From Flavobacteriales bacterium (GTDB taxonomy: Bacteria > Bacteroidota > Bacteroidia > Flavobacteriales_E > Vicingaceae), in NCBI GenBank assembly GCA_020635795.1, contig JACJZD010000002.1, forward strand, positions 261,748-325,747: a stretch of DNA of 64,000 nucleotides, in the 5' to 3' direction. Made by a program: the position numbers and the translations under genes. The notes under the pieces are model-generated. The model worked only from the letters and a program-made list of their open reading frames with translations, searched no databases and had not been told where the DNA came from. This document shows, piece after piece, positions 27,601 through 34,976 of this stretch; the first letter of the stretch is position 1, and each line of letters begins with the position of its first letter.

Positions 27601-28280
27601 AAAGCTTCAACTGTTTGTCCTGAAAGTGTTCTTCCACTAGCATCGGTAATTGTTCCGGAAACCATAATAGGTAATCTCGAACCAATCTTTTCAAAATAAG
27701 CATCGATGGCAAAAAGTGCTGCTTTTGCATTTAATGTGTCAAAAATAGTTTCTACTAAAAGTAAATCTACTCCACCATCAATTAAGCCTTTTACTTGTTC
27801 GGTATAAGCTACAACCAATTGGTCAAATGTAACAGCTCTGTAACCTGGGTCGTTAACATCGGGCGACATAGAAGCCGTTCTGTTAGTTGGACCCATTGCT
27901 CCTGCAACAAAACGAGGTTTTTCAGGATTTTTTTTTGTGAATTCTATTGCAACATCTTTGGCAATTTTAGCCGATTGAAAATTAATGTCGTAAACAGCTT
28001 TTTCTAATTGGTAATCAGCTTGGGCGATGCTCGTACCACTAAAAGTATTGGTTTCTACAATATCGGCACCCGCCTCAAAATATTCTGCGTGTATGGCTTT
28101 AATAATATCAGGGCGAGTAATGGAAAGTAAATCGTTATTGCCTTTTAATAGTACAGAACTATCAGTAAAAACATTTCCTCTAAAGTCTTCTTCGGTTAAT
28201 TTATAACGTTGAATCATGGTGCCCATTGCACCATCTAAAATGAGTATTCGCTTATTTAATTCGTCAGTAATCTTACACAT
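24615..28280 (-). CDS. metH: Cobalamin-dependent methionine synthase MetH
   Basis: The 1,221-residue full-length enzyme transfers a methyl group from 5-methyl-THF to homocysteine. All four modules are present: the homocysteine/zinc domain (Cys306-Cys307 in GGCCGTTPAHI), the pterin-binding barrel (from about 355, FVNVGERTNVTGS), the B12 domain (DVHDIGKN, with base-off ligand His757) and the SAM reactivation domain (GGFAVTTGIGIEEH, RPAPGYPACPNH). It is a single gene controlled by the SAM-I riboswitch and terminator just upstream. Confidence 0.97.
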   Translation of the reverse strand: MCKITDELNKRILILDGAMGTMIQRYKLTEEDFRGNVFTDSSVLLKGNNDLLSITRPDIIKAIHAEYFEAGADIVETNTFSGTSIAQADYQLEKAVYDINFQSAKIAKDVAIEFTKKNPEKPRFVAGAMGPTNRTASMSPDVNDPGYRAVTFDQLVVAYTEQVKGLIDGGVDLLLVETIFDTLNAKAALFAIDAYFEKIGSRLPIMVSGTITDASGRTLSGQTVEAFLISISHIPLLSVGFNCALGAKQLRPHIQTVANKTNYFVSAYPNAGLPNEFGEYDEAAKETARQVEEFIQEGLINIIGGCCGTTPAHIKAIADVASKYQPRKCKEAFNLPNYSGLEPLWVRPESNFVNVGERTNVTGSLMFKRLIKEEKYEEAIAVALNQVEGGAQVIDVNMDEGMLDSEVVMTKFLNLIASEPDIAKLPIMIDSSKWSVIEAGLKCTQGKSIVNSISLKEGEEVFLERAKLVRRYGAAVIVMAFDEQGQADTYEKRISICKRAYKLLTEKIGFPAHDIIFDPNILTVATGLEEHNNYAVDFINSTKWIKENLPGALVSGGVSNVSFSFRGNDTVREAIHSAFLYHAIKAGMDMGIVNPGMLEVYAEIPKELLEKVEDVLLNRRPDATERLVDFAENVKGVKKDDAKELEWRKGTVQERLSHALVKGIVEFIDEDTEECRKLFDKPIEVIEGPLMDGMNIVGDLFGAGKMFLPQVVKSARVMKKAVAYLLPYIEEEKKNNPSDAPTGNGKILLATVKGDVHDIGKNIVGVVLGCNNYEVIDLGVMVPAEKIIEVAKKEKVDIIGLSGLITPSLDEMAYFAKELERQDMSIPLLIGGATTSKIHTAVKIEPNYSKAPTVYVLDASRSVPVVGELLAKDNTTFVQKIKDEYQNLRDIHAKRNATKESLTIAEARDNKLKIDFEKEPPFKPNQLGVQVFSDFPIKTLLDYIDWSPFFRTWELAGRYPNILEDEIVGDAAKKLFDDAQKMLTKIVEEKWITANGVVGIWEANTINEDTIEVYENNKTISTLHQLRQQAKKAKGVPNISLADFIAPKETGIKDYIGGFAVTTGIGIEEHIKRFEADHDDYNSIMLKALADRLAEAFAEYMHKKVRTEIWGYAQNENLDNDALIQEKYKGIRPAPGYPACPNHTLKNQLFELMDATKNTGIELTESLAMYPTAAVSGMYFGHPQAKYFGVGKISQDQVEAYAIANNISIDKAERWLGSSMN

Positions 28281-28285
28281 ACTTA

Positions 28286-28324
28286 AAATAAAAAACCCCT
28301 TTTGTTTTATAAGCAGAAGGGGTT
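28286..28324 (-). terminator. Riboswitch-controlled terminator before metH
   Basis: On the minus strand AACCCCTTCTG pairs with CAAAAGGGGTT around a CTTATAAAA loop and is followed by TTTTTTATTTT. It ends just before the metH ATG (28280). Its 5' arm (28309-28318) can alternatively pair with the riboswitch 3' P1 extension. Confidence 0.85.
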
Positions 28325-28334
28325 AACATATTAT

Positions 28335-28452
28335 TTTCTACTTATCTTTTCCGTCAACTGACGGATAGGAATTAGCACCTTTCCGTCAATTGACGGAGGT
28401 TGCCAAGGTTTCGTAGGGCCTAATCCCTCCACCTTTCTGGATAAACATCTTA
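28335..28452 (-). promoter_or_regulatory. SAM-I (S-box) riboswitch controlling metH
   Basis: The minus strand contains the SAM-I consensus in order: TTTATCCAGAAAGGTGGAGGGA, then GGCCCTACGAAACCTTGGCAACC, GGTGCTAATTCC, and the closing GATAAG. The P3-like arm is a perfect TCCGTCA/TGACGGA-type hairpin. P1 pairs TTTATC (28440-28445) with GATAAG (28341-28346). High SAM should stabilise P1 and free the terminator; low SAM allows the antiterminator and metH expression. This is an OFF switch, consistent with the methionine biosynthetic gene it precedes. Confidence 0.93.
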
Positions 28453-28486
28453 TATAGATGCCGATAATTTAAAGAACATTTGACTA

Positions 28487-28518
28487 CAAAACTATTCACA
28501 CTTTTGGTTAATTCCAAA
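28487..28518 (-). promoter_or_regulatory. Candidate metH leader promoter
   Basis: On the minus strand TTTG (28515-28518), 20 bases, then TAGTTTTG (28487-28494), a perfect TAnnTTTG -7 box. Transcription would start about 35 bases before the riboswitch core. Confidence 0.55.
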
Positions 28519-28571
28519 TATAAGTATGAAATAATGCTTTGTTTGATTGAAATAAAGAATAAAATTTTGAA

Positions 28572-30002
28572 TTAAAACTCGGCATTCTTTGGTGTTCTTG
28601 GAAAAGGAATCACATCACGTATGTTTGTCATCCCCGTTACAAACAACATTAAACGCTCAAAACCTAAGCCAAAACCAGCATGAGGAACCGTTCCAAATTT
28701 TCTGGTTTCTAAGTACCACCAAACACTTTCTTCAGGAATGTTAAAGGTTTTAATTTTTTCTTTTAAGATGTCTAAACGCTCCTCACGTTGAGAGCCACCA
28801 ACAATTTCTCCAATACCAGGAAACAAAATATCCATTGCAGCAACCGTTTTTCCATCGTCGTTCTGACGCATGTAAAACGATTTAATCTTTGCAGGATAAT
28901 CAATTAAAATCACAGGTTTTTTAAATTCTTTTTCTACTAAAAAACGTTCGTGTTCCGATTGTAAATCAGCACCCCATTCGTTAATTGGGTATTTAAATTG
29001 CCCTTTTTGGTTGGGTTTAGAGCGTTTTAAAATTTCAATGGCTTCGGTATAAGTTAAACGTACAAATTCATTGTCAACTACAAATTTTAATTTTTCAATT
29101 AAAGGCAACGAACGTTGGTCTTGAGGTTTCGATTTATCTTCTTCTTCCAATCGAGAAGCTAAAAATTCTAAATCTTCAGTACAATTGTCTAGTGCATATT
29201 TAACACAATATTTTAGCATTTCTTCTGCTAAATCCATGTTGTCGTTAATGTCGTTAAAAGCTACCTCAGGCTCTATCATCCAAAACTCAGCAAGGTGACG
29301 AGTAGTGTTAGAGTTTTCTGCTCTAAAAGTTGGTCCAAAAGTATATACCTGACCCAAAGCCAATGCTGCTAATTCAGCTTCTAATTGACCAGAAACCGTT
29401 AAGTTGGTTTCTTTTCCAAAAAAGTCTTGTTTAAAATCAATTTCTTTTCCTTCATTTTTTGGTAGGTTGTCAAGGTCTAATGTGGTAACCCTAAACATTT
29501 CTCCAGCACCTTCTGCATCAGAACCTGTTATTATTGGTGTATGTATATTGTAAAAACCCTTGTCGTTAAAAAACTTGTGCACTGCAAAAATCATTGCATG
29601 ACGAACGCGGGATATTGCACTAAATGTATTGGTTCTAAATCGTAAGTGCGCAATGTCTCGTAAAAATTCAAGCGAATGTTTTTTTGGTTGTAGTGGAAAT
29701 TCTTCAGGATTAGCATCGCCTAAAATTTCAAACGATTTAACAACCAATTCTATAGATTGACCTCGTCCTTGAGATTCAACAACTGTTCCAACAACAGCAA
29801 TAGATGAGCCAGTAGTAATTCTTTTCAACTGATTTTCATCTTCTTTCTCAAAATCAACAACAGCTTGAATGTTTTGTAGTGTTGAACCATCATTTATTGC
29901 AATAAACCGATTGCTTCTAAATGTTCTTACCCATCCTTTAACTAATACTTCTGAACCAATGGTTGATGATTTTAATAAATCGCTAATTTTTACTCTTTTC
30001 AT
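28572..30002 (-). CDS. asnS: Asparaginyl-tRNA synthetase
   Basis: The 476-residue class IIb synthetase charges tRNA-Asn. An N-terminal OB-fold (VLVKGWVRTFRSNRF, residues about 18-100) precedes the class II core with motif 2 (TFRAENSNTTRHLAEFWMIEPE) and motif 3 (GFGLGFERLMLFVTG). The C-terminal IRDVIPFPRTPKNAEF is characteristic of AsnRS. Length is standard. It is a single gene between metH and dnaX. Confidence 0.96.
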   Translation of the reverse strand: MKRVKISDLLKSSTIGSEVLVKGWVRTFRSNRFIAINDGSTLQNIQAVVDFEKEDENQLKRITTGSSIAVVGTVVESQGRGQSIELVVKSFEILGDANPEEFPLQPKKHSLEFLRDIAHLRFRTNTFSAISRVRHAMIFAVHKFFNDKGFYNIHTPIITGSDAEGAGEMFRVTTLDLDNLPKNEGKEIDFKQDFFGKETNLTVSGQLEAELAALALGQVYTFGPTFRAENSNTTRHLAEFWMIEPEVAFNDINDNMDLAEEMLKYCVKYALDNCTEDLEFLASRLEEEDKSKPQDQRSLPLIEKLKFVVDNEFVRLTYTEAIEILKRSKPNQKGQFKYPINEWGADLQSEHERFLVEKEFKKPVILIDYPAKIKSFYMRQNDDGKTVAAMDILFPGIGEIVGGSQREERLDILKEKIKTFNIPEESVWWYLETRKFGTVPHAGFGLGFERLMLFVTGMTNIRDVIPFPRTPKNAEF

Positions 30003-30082
30003 TTCAGTTTGATATTTATGGCGAAATTAATTTTTTTTTAATGGAAACTTATAAATTGATGACCTATTACCGAATATTATAA

Positions 30083-31872
30083 CTATTTATTTGGATAGTT
30101 AATGTCCATGTCGAAGGTTTTTACTAAGGTAATTAAGTGTGGATTTTTCTCGCTCATTTTAGCAAATTTTTCCATTGGGGTGTAGGCTTTTCTTGCTTTT
30201 AAGTCGGCATTAATTTTAACTTCTAAGTTAAGGTTGTAGTTGTTGAGTGCTTTTCTTAAAAAATCAAGAATATCGGTTTTAGTTTCGTTGATATCGTCTT
30301 CTAATGCTTTGTTTTCGACGGTCAACGTAATTTTTTCGCCCACAATTTCTGGTAAATTTTCAAATGCTGACGCCAAACTTGTTGAGCCTCTTTCTATCAA
30401 TAATTGTTTGTAAGCAAACCATTTTTTCTGAAAATCTTCAATAGTGAAATGCTCAGTTGGTCGATTTGTTAATTCATGTATAGCAACCTCTTCTTCTTGC
30501 TTGGTTTGATTTACCGATTTATGAATAGAAATGTTTTGAGAAAAACTAACTGATGATAAATTTTTTAATGTTATTGTTGGTTTCGGCGGTTCTGGAGTCG
30601 ACGGTTTTTCAACTTCGTTATTGTAACTGTTTTGGTTTGCTTCGCTTACCAGATTTTTTTGTACGGCAATATTGGTTTCCCCAACAGGTTGTTTTTTAAT
30701 GATTGGAGAAGATGTAGCAACTTGATTTTTTTCCTGTTTATTAAACGGGAGATTAATTAAGACTTTTTTTTTTCGTGCTCGTTATTAACTGAACACAACT
30801 GCATAAGCATTACTTCAACAAGGAGTCGTTGGTTTTTGCTGCTCTTATAACTTACATCAGCTTTCGATGTGGTATCTAAAAACGATACGAACAAAGGTGT
30901 AGAGCCTTTTAAAGCCTGTTCTTTGTAGTTGTTTTTGATGTTTTCACCAACCTCTAATAATTTTAGTGTGGAAGTATCTTGGCAAATCAACAAATTCCTA
31001 AAATGCTCTGCCAATCCATTAATAAAGTTGTGACCATCAAAACCTTTTGAAAGGATATCATTAAAAATCAACAAGCAATCGGCTATTTTATGTTCAAAAA
31101 TAGCATCGGTTAATTTAAAGTAATAATCGTAATCGAGTATGTTAAGGTTGTCTATTACGTTTTGATAAGTAATGTTGTTGCCTGAAAAACTAACTATTTG
31201 ATCAAAAATTGAAAGTGCATCACGTAAAGCGCCATCTGCTTTTTGGGCAATAATGTGTAAAGCGTCTTTTTCTGCAGTAATATTTTCTTTTTCAGCTATA
31301 TTTAATAAGTGAGAAGCGATGTCTTCAATTTGAATTCGGTTAAAATCAAAAATCTGACAACGCGAAAGTATAGTAGGGATGATTTTGTGTTTTTCGGTAG
31401 TGGCTAAAATGAAGATAGCATGTTTTGGTGGTTCTTCAAGCGTCTTTAAAAAAGCATTAAAAGCTTGAGCAGATAACATGTGAACCTCATCAATAATGTA
31501 CACTTTTTTAGTGCCTATTTGTGGGGCAAAACGAACTTGTTCAATTAAGTTTCTAATATCATCTACCGAGTTGTTTGACGCCGCATCAAGTTCATAAATA
31601 TTTAATGAATGTCCTTCGTTAAACGATTTACAAGATTCGCATTCATCACAAGCTTCAATATGTTCAGTAATGTTAAAACAGTTAATGGTTTTGGCTAAAA
31701 TTCTAGCACAAGTTGTTTTACCAACACCACGTGGACCGCAAAACAAAAACGCTTGTGCAAGGTGTTCAGTTTTTATTGCATTTTTTAAAGTTGAGGTAAT
31801 AGATAGTTGTCCAACAACCGAATCGAAGGTTACTGGGCGATACTTTCTCGCTGAAACAACAAAATTTTCCAT
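30083..31872 (-). CDS. dnaX: DNA polymerase III tau subunit (frameshift product of dnaX)
   Basis: Reading from ATG 31872 the first frame stops at 30757 after 371 codons (the gamma-like form). A -1 shift at the A10 run (30764-30773) keeps the frame open to 30083 and gives 596 residues. The N-terminal AAA+ clamp loader has Walker A GPRGVGKTT, four zinc cysteines (CFN...CDECESC), Walker B IIDEVHMLS and the SRCQ sensor. The shifted part has a Pro-rich linker (about 372-490) and a conserved C-terminal domain starting FTIEDFQKKWFAYK, the likely tau-specific region. The total length, 1,790 bases, fits exactly one -1 event. A sequencing error or a lost base cannot be excluded. Confidence 0.85.
30757..31872 (-). 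CDS. dnaX: DNA polymerase III gamma-like form (unshifted dnaX product)
   Basis: This is the zero-frame product, 371 residues, ending EKKKS directly after the slippery run. It contains the complete AAA+ ATPase and domain III needed for the clamp-loader pentamer but lacks the linker and C-terminus that bind polymerase and helicase in tau. The end point mirrors E. coli gamma, which also terminates one or two codons after its frameshift site. If the A10 tract is a sequencing error, this form is not real and only tau exists. Confidence 0.55.
   Translation of the reverse strand: MENFVVSARKYRPVTFDSVVGQLSITSTLKNAIKTEHLAQAFLFCGPRGVGKTTCARILAKTINCFNITEHIEACDECESCKSFNEGHSLNIYELDAASNNSVDDIRNLIEQVRFAPQIGTKKVYIIDEVHMLSAQAFNAFLKTLEEPPKHAIFILATTEKHKIIPTILSRCQIFDFNRIQIEDIASHLLNIAEKENITAEKDALHIIAQKADGALRDALSIFDQIVSFSGNNITYQNVIDNLNILDYDYYFKLTDAIFEHKIADCLLIFNDILSKGFDGHNFINGLAEHFRNLLICQDTSTLKLLEVGENIKNNYKEQALKGSTPLFVSFLDTTSKADVSYKSSKNQRLLVEVMLMQLCSVNNEHEKKKS
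30763..30769 (-). other. dnaX slippery heptamer A AAA AAG
   Basis: The zero-frame codons are GAA AAA AAA AAG TCT TAA. The last seven bases before TCT are A AAA AAG in the correct phase, the same heptamer used for programmed -1 frameshifting in E. coli dnaX. The gamma stop codon follows one codon later. The tract of ten A also permits transcriptional slippage. A weak hairpin, CCCGTTTA/TAAACAGG with one mismatch, begins about 14 bases downstream. No upstream Shine-Dalgarno stimulator is seen. Confidence 0.65.
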
Positions 31873-31956
31873 TTTCTCTACCTGAACAACAAATATAAGT
31901 TTATTAAAATTTTTGTCAGTAAAACTTTCGATTTGTTTTTAACAAGTTTCAACAAA

Positions 31957-31988
31957 AAAAAGGCGATTCAATTTTGAATCGCCTTTTT
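31957..31988 (-). terminator. Terminator after the 32.0-33.8 kb secreted-protein gene
   Basis: A perfect 12-bp stem, AAAGGCGATTCA (31959-31970) with TGAATCGCCTTT (31975-31986) and a four-base loop, has A/T tracts on both sides. It lies 22 bases past the stop of the minus-strand gene and upstream of dnaX. Confidence 0.85.
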
Positions 31989-32009
31989 ATATAATTATTT
32001 AGTTAAACG

Positions 32010-33758
32010 TTATTGAACTACAACATTTCTCTTTATAGTGTTGTTACCAGATTTAATATCTAACACATAATTTCCTTTAGCTAAATTGCTAACTTCAATT
32101 ACAGTTGTGTTTGAATTAACTTGAACTGTTTTAATTAATTGACCATTTAAACCATAAATTGAAACAACGTCAATATTAGCATCAGCTTTAATGTTAATGT
32201 TGTTAGTTGTTGGGTTAGGATAAGTCATAATACCTATGTTTGATTCAATATTATCAACATTAGTAGCAACTGTTAAATGAACATTAACTTGCGACCATTC
32301 TTGAGCAGGGTCGTTAGAGCCTATTTCAACTACTGATAAATAATTTCCTACAGGTAAACCTAATGTATTAAATGTTAAGTTCATGGTTTGAACTTGCGCT
32401 GGAGTTAATGTTCCTGACATTGGAGAAACGGTTAACCATTTTTGAATAGGGTTTCCTTGTAGGTTACCATAAATAGTTAAGTTAGCATCAACTGTAGCAT
32501 TGTATTCTGACCATCCTGGACCTGTTGAAATCCAGTTAACATCGTCAGCAACTCTTGGTCCAGCATCTAAACCTAATGGGTAGGTTCCAGAATCAGCATC
32601 ACAAACATATCCAATCCAAATGTCTTTTCCATCAATATATAATGGAGAAGGTAAAGAGATGTTTACTAATTCACCAACTGATGATTGAGTAAAAGGAATA
32701 TTGTGTAATAATGTTCCTGGTCCAGGAGTAATATAAGAACCTCTCTCGTATACCAATAAGGAGTAATTAGATGCTTGGTCATTAAGTTGAACATCAACTG
32801 AAGTAATTTCTTGACCTATAGCATCAGCTAAATAGTTAGGTTTGAATTTGTTTGCAGCTTTCACAGTAACATCAGCAGTAAAACCTCCTAAACCACTAAA
32901 GAAACCACTTTGATCGTAAGTAATTTGGCTTAATGTTGGAGTTAATGAAACATTGTTTGCATCAAATGGATAAGTAGGGTAAGCTACAAAGTTCATGTTT
33001 TGGTCTCCATCGTTTGTAATAGTAAAAGTTTCTGGAGCAGCACCAGATGTAAAAATATCAGCTGTACTTACATTAATGGTAGGAGGAGTTAATGGTAAAA
33101 CAAGCTCAGTATAAGTTACATCATCAAAATGATATTTTGGAGTTTGACCAGTAATTGCTCCAGCATAAAAGTTGACCCCGCCTAATTGAGCCGCACCTGC
33201 ACCTCCGCCAGCTTGAGTGGCAAAAGGCCAAGTTACAATGTGGTTTCCATTAATGAATAGCGCTGCTGTGTCGTTATCAATATCAACATGGTTTTCAATT
33301 AAAAACCAAGCATTGTTTGGGTGAGTAAAGTTTGTAGTTACATTGTTTGCTTTAATATTACCATTACCATTGTTTCCAAAATAAACTTCGTTTGCCCATT
33401 GATTACCAGGAGCTTCGAAATGTTGTAGGTTGTAATAACCTCCAAAACCAGCAGGAATAAAGTAATAAAACGAAATATTAAATTTTCCACTTGTTTTGTT
33501 TCCTAATCTTAAAATGATATCGTCATTAGCGTTGTCAATTAAAACAGAATTTGAAGGGCTGTTTGATTGCAAGTTGGAAATTTTCGCATCTTCAGCACCA
33601 CCAGGAGCATTGCTCCAAGTTGTCCAAGGTAAACCTTGTTGAGCTAAAAAAGCCCCTGAAGTGTAAGTATCGAAACTGTCGGCAAATAAAACAGTTTGAG
33701 CTTTAGTGGTTATTGTTAAAGCCACAAAAGCTAAATTAAAAAGTAAGATTTTTTTCAT
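32010..33758 (-). CDS. Secreted protein with type A T9SS sorting domain
   Basis: The protein has 582 residues from ATG 33758. Its signal peptide (KKILLFNLAFVALTITTKAQ) fits this start; an upstream in-frame ATG would add 31 residues and include the promoter. A concanavalin-like or jelly-roll region (LFADSFDTYTSG, NISFYYFIPAG, KYHFDDVTYTE) covers about residues 22-230. A central domain and an Ig-like domain (WLTVSPMSGTLTPAQVQ) follow. The end (MTYPNPTTNNINIKAD ... LAKGNYVLDIKSGNNTIKRNVVVQ) is a type A sorting signal. It is likely a surface or extracellular protein; enzymatic activity is not evident. Confidence 0.88.
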   Translation of the reverse strand: MKKILLFNLAFVALTITTKAQTVLFADSFDTYTSGAFLAQQGLPWTTWSNAPGGAEDAKISNLQSNSPSNSVLIDNANDDIILRLGNKTSGKFNISFYYFIPAGFGGYYNLQHFEAPGNQWANEVYFGNNGNGNIKANNVTTNFTHPNNAWFLIENHVDIDNDTAALFINGNHIVTWPFATQAGGGAGAAQLGGVNFYAGAITGQTPKYHFDDVTYTELVLPLTPPTINVSTADIFTSGAAPETFTITNDGDQNMNFVAYPTYPFDANNVSLTPTLSQITYDQSGFFSGLGGFTADVTVKAANKFKPNYLADAIGQEITSVDVQLNDQASNYSLLVYERGSYITPGPGTLLHNIPFTQSSVGELVNISLPSPLYIDGKDIWIGYVCDADSGTYPLGLDAGPRVADDVNWISTGPGWSEYNATVDANLTIYGNLQGNPIQKWLTVSPMSGTLTPAQVQTMNLTFNTLGLPVGNYLSVVEIGSNDPAQEWSQVNVHLTVATNVDNIESNIGIMTYPNPTTNNINIKADANIDVVSIYGLNGQLIKTVQVNSNTTVIEVSNLAKGNYVLDIKSGNNTIKRNVVVQ

Positions 33759-33792
33759 AGTATATTGTTTTGGTTTATAATGATTTAGGTTG

Positions 33793-33800
33793 CAAAAGTA
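33793..33800 (-). promoter_or_regulatory. Candidate -7 box for the secreted-protein gene
   Basis: TACTTTTG on the minus strand is a perfect TAnnTTTG match, about 35 bases before the chosen ATG (33758). No clear TTTG lies 19 bases upstream. Its position within the longer reading-frame extension supports the shorter start. Confidence 0.45.
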
Positions 33801-33851
33801 AGTCAAATATTTTAGTTGAAAAAATTTATTATTCTTTGTTAAACCAATCAA

Positions 33852-34475
33852 TTAAATTTTTTTGTTAAAGGTGCAAAATGTGAAATTTTGAACAGTATTA
33901 AAAGGTGTTGGATGATTTATGGTTGAACATTTTATTTTTTTGAAAGTTGGTTTAAAAACTGTTTCTAAATCATTTATTGAATATTGTTTTATTTCAATTC
34001 CACTACATTTGGTTGGGGCATTTTCTGAAAATGTTCCAATAATAAGTTGTCCATTTATACTCGTATTATTTGTGACAATTTCAAGGTATTTCTTGATATC
34101 GGTTTGGTTGGTTAAAAAATGAAATGCGGCTCTATCGTGCCAGACGTCGTATTGTTCGTTGGGTTTAAATTCTGTAATGTCCGATACAATCCACGTTACC
34201 TTTTTTGCTAATTTACCCAATCGGGTTTTTGCTCGGTGTATAGCTGCTTCAGAAATATCCAATACAGTAATGTTAGAATAACCAAGTTTTAAAAGGTAGT
34301 CGACTAAAAAACTATCGCCACCACCCACATCAATTATTTTGGCAGTTAACGGAGTGTTTAATTCTTGAATAAAATCTAACGACGTTTGAGGTGTGGGTTG
34401 ATACCAACTTACTTCGGTTAATTGTTTGGTTTGGTAAATATTTTCCCAATGATTTTTTCTATTAAAACTAGCCAT
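33852..34475 (-). CDS. Class I SAM-dependent methyltransferase
   Basis: The 207-residue cytoplasmic enzyme has a Rossmann methyltransferase core. SAM-binding motif I is KIIDVGGGDSFLVDYLL (about residues 44-60), the post-I acidic end is VLDIS and motif II is YDVWHDRAAFHF. Its N-terminus (KNHWENIYQTKQLTEVSWYQPTP) resembles a Bacteroidota/proteobacterial subgroup annotated as class I SAM methyltransferases. The substrate is unknown. It is transcribed away from the PadR unit. Confidence 0.85.
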   Translation of the reverse strand: MASFNRKNHWENIYQTKQLTEVSWYQPTPQTSLDFIQELNTPLTAKIIDVGGGDSFLVDYLLKLGYSNITVLDISEAAIHRAKTRLGKLAKKVTWIVSDITEFKPNEQYDVWHDRAAFHFLTNQTDIKKYLEIVTNNTSINGQLIIGTFSENAPTKCSGIEIKQYSINDLETVFKPTFKKIKCSTINHPTPFNTVQNFTFCTFNKKI

Positions 34476-34559
34476 CGTTAAATTTTTTTGTAAAGTTAAG
34501 ATTAAGAATTACTTCTTTAATAAAAAATAAATAATTGATAAACAGTAAATTACACTTTT

Positions 34560-34610
34560 ATACATAATATTCTTAGGTATTAAAATTATATACATAAGAA
34601 TATTATGTAT
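34560..34610. promoter_or_regulatory. Two-dyad operator upstream of the PadR-type regulator
   Basis: ATACATAATATTCTTA (34560-34575) is the perfect reverse complement of 34595-34610. Each arm also belongs to its own 19-base dyad: TACATAA-N5-TTAGGTA at 34561-34579 (one mismatch) and TACATAA-N5-TTATGTA at 34591-34609 (perfect). The dyads are 30 bases apart start to start, about three helical turns. PadR repressors bind ACAT/ATGT dyads, so autoregulation is a reasonable inference. A TATATTTG -7-like box follows at 34608-34615. Confidence 0.7.
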
Positions 34611-34619
34611 ATTTGTCCT

Positions 34620-34976
34620 ATGTATTCATCAGAACTTATAAAAGGAACATTAAAAACTATCGTGCTTAAATTGCTCAAGGAGCAAGGTAAAATGTACGGT
34701 TATGAAATTACTCAACGAGTAAAAGAATTAACAAACGACAAAATTCAGATTACTGAAGGTGCGCTGTATCCAACTTTGCACTCGCTCGAAAAAAACGGCG
34801 AGGTGGAAACAGAATCGGAGTATATGGGTAAGCGTGTAAGGAAATATTACACGCTTACAAAGCAAGGCCATATTACTGTCGACCTGAAAGTAAATGAATT
34901 TGTTGACTTTATGAATACCATGAAGTTTTTGTTAGACGTAGAGCTTAAAATGAGTAATGTACAAAGTAACCGATGA
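34620..34976 (+). CDS. PadR-family transcriptional regulator
   Basis: The 118-residue protein has a winged helix-turn-helix of the PadR family: LIKGTLKTIVLKLLKEQ, MYGYEITQRVKELT, ITEGALYPTLHSLEKNG, the wing YMGKRVRKYYTLTKQG, and a short C-terminal dimerisation helix. An earlier ATG at 34605 lies inside the operator dyad, so I prefer ATG 34620, which matches the usual N-terminus of the family. Its 3' end overlaps the next gene by 20 bases, indicating co-expression. The inducer is unknown. Confidence 0.88.
   Translation: MYSSELIKGTLKTIVLKLLKEQGKMYGYEITQRVKELTNDKIQITEGALYPTLHSLEKNGEVETESEYMGKRVRKYYTLTKQGHITVDLKVNEFVDFMNTMKFLLDVELKMSNVQSNR

Noticed and set aside
30083..30400. Separate small protein gene of 105 codons downstream of dnaX
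   Set aside because: Its frame is continuous back to the dnaX A10 tract and it matches the DnaX C-terminal domain; its apparent start is an internal TTG.
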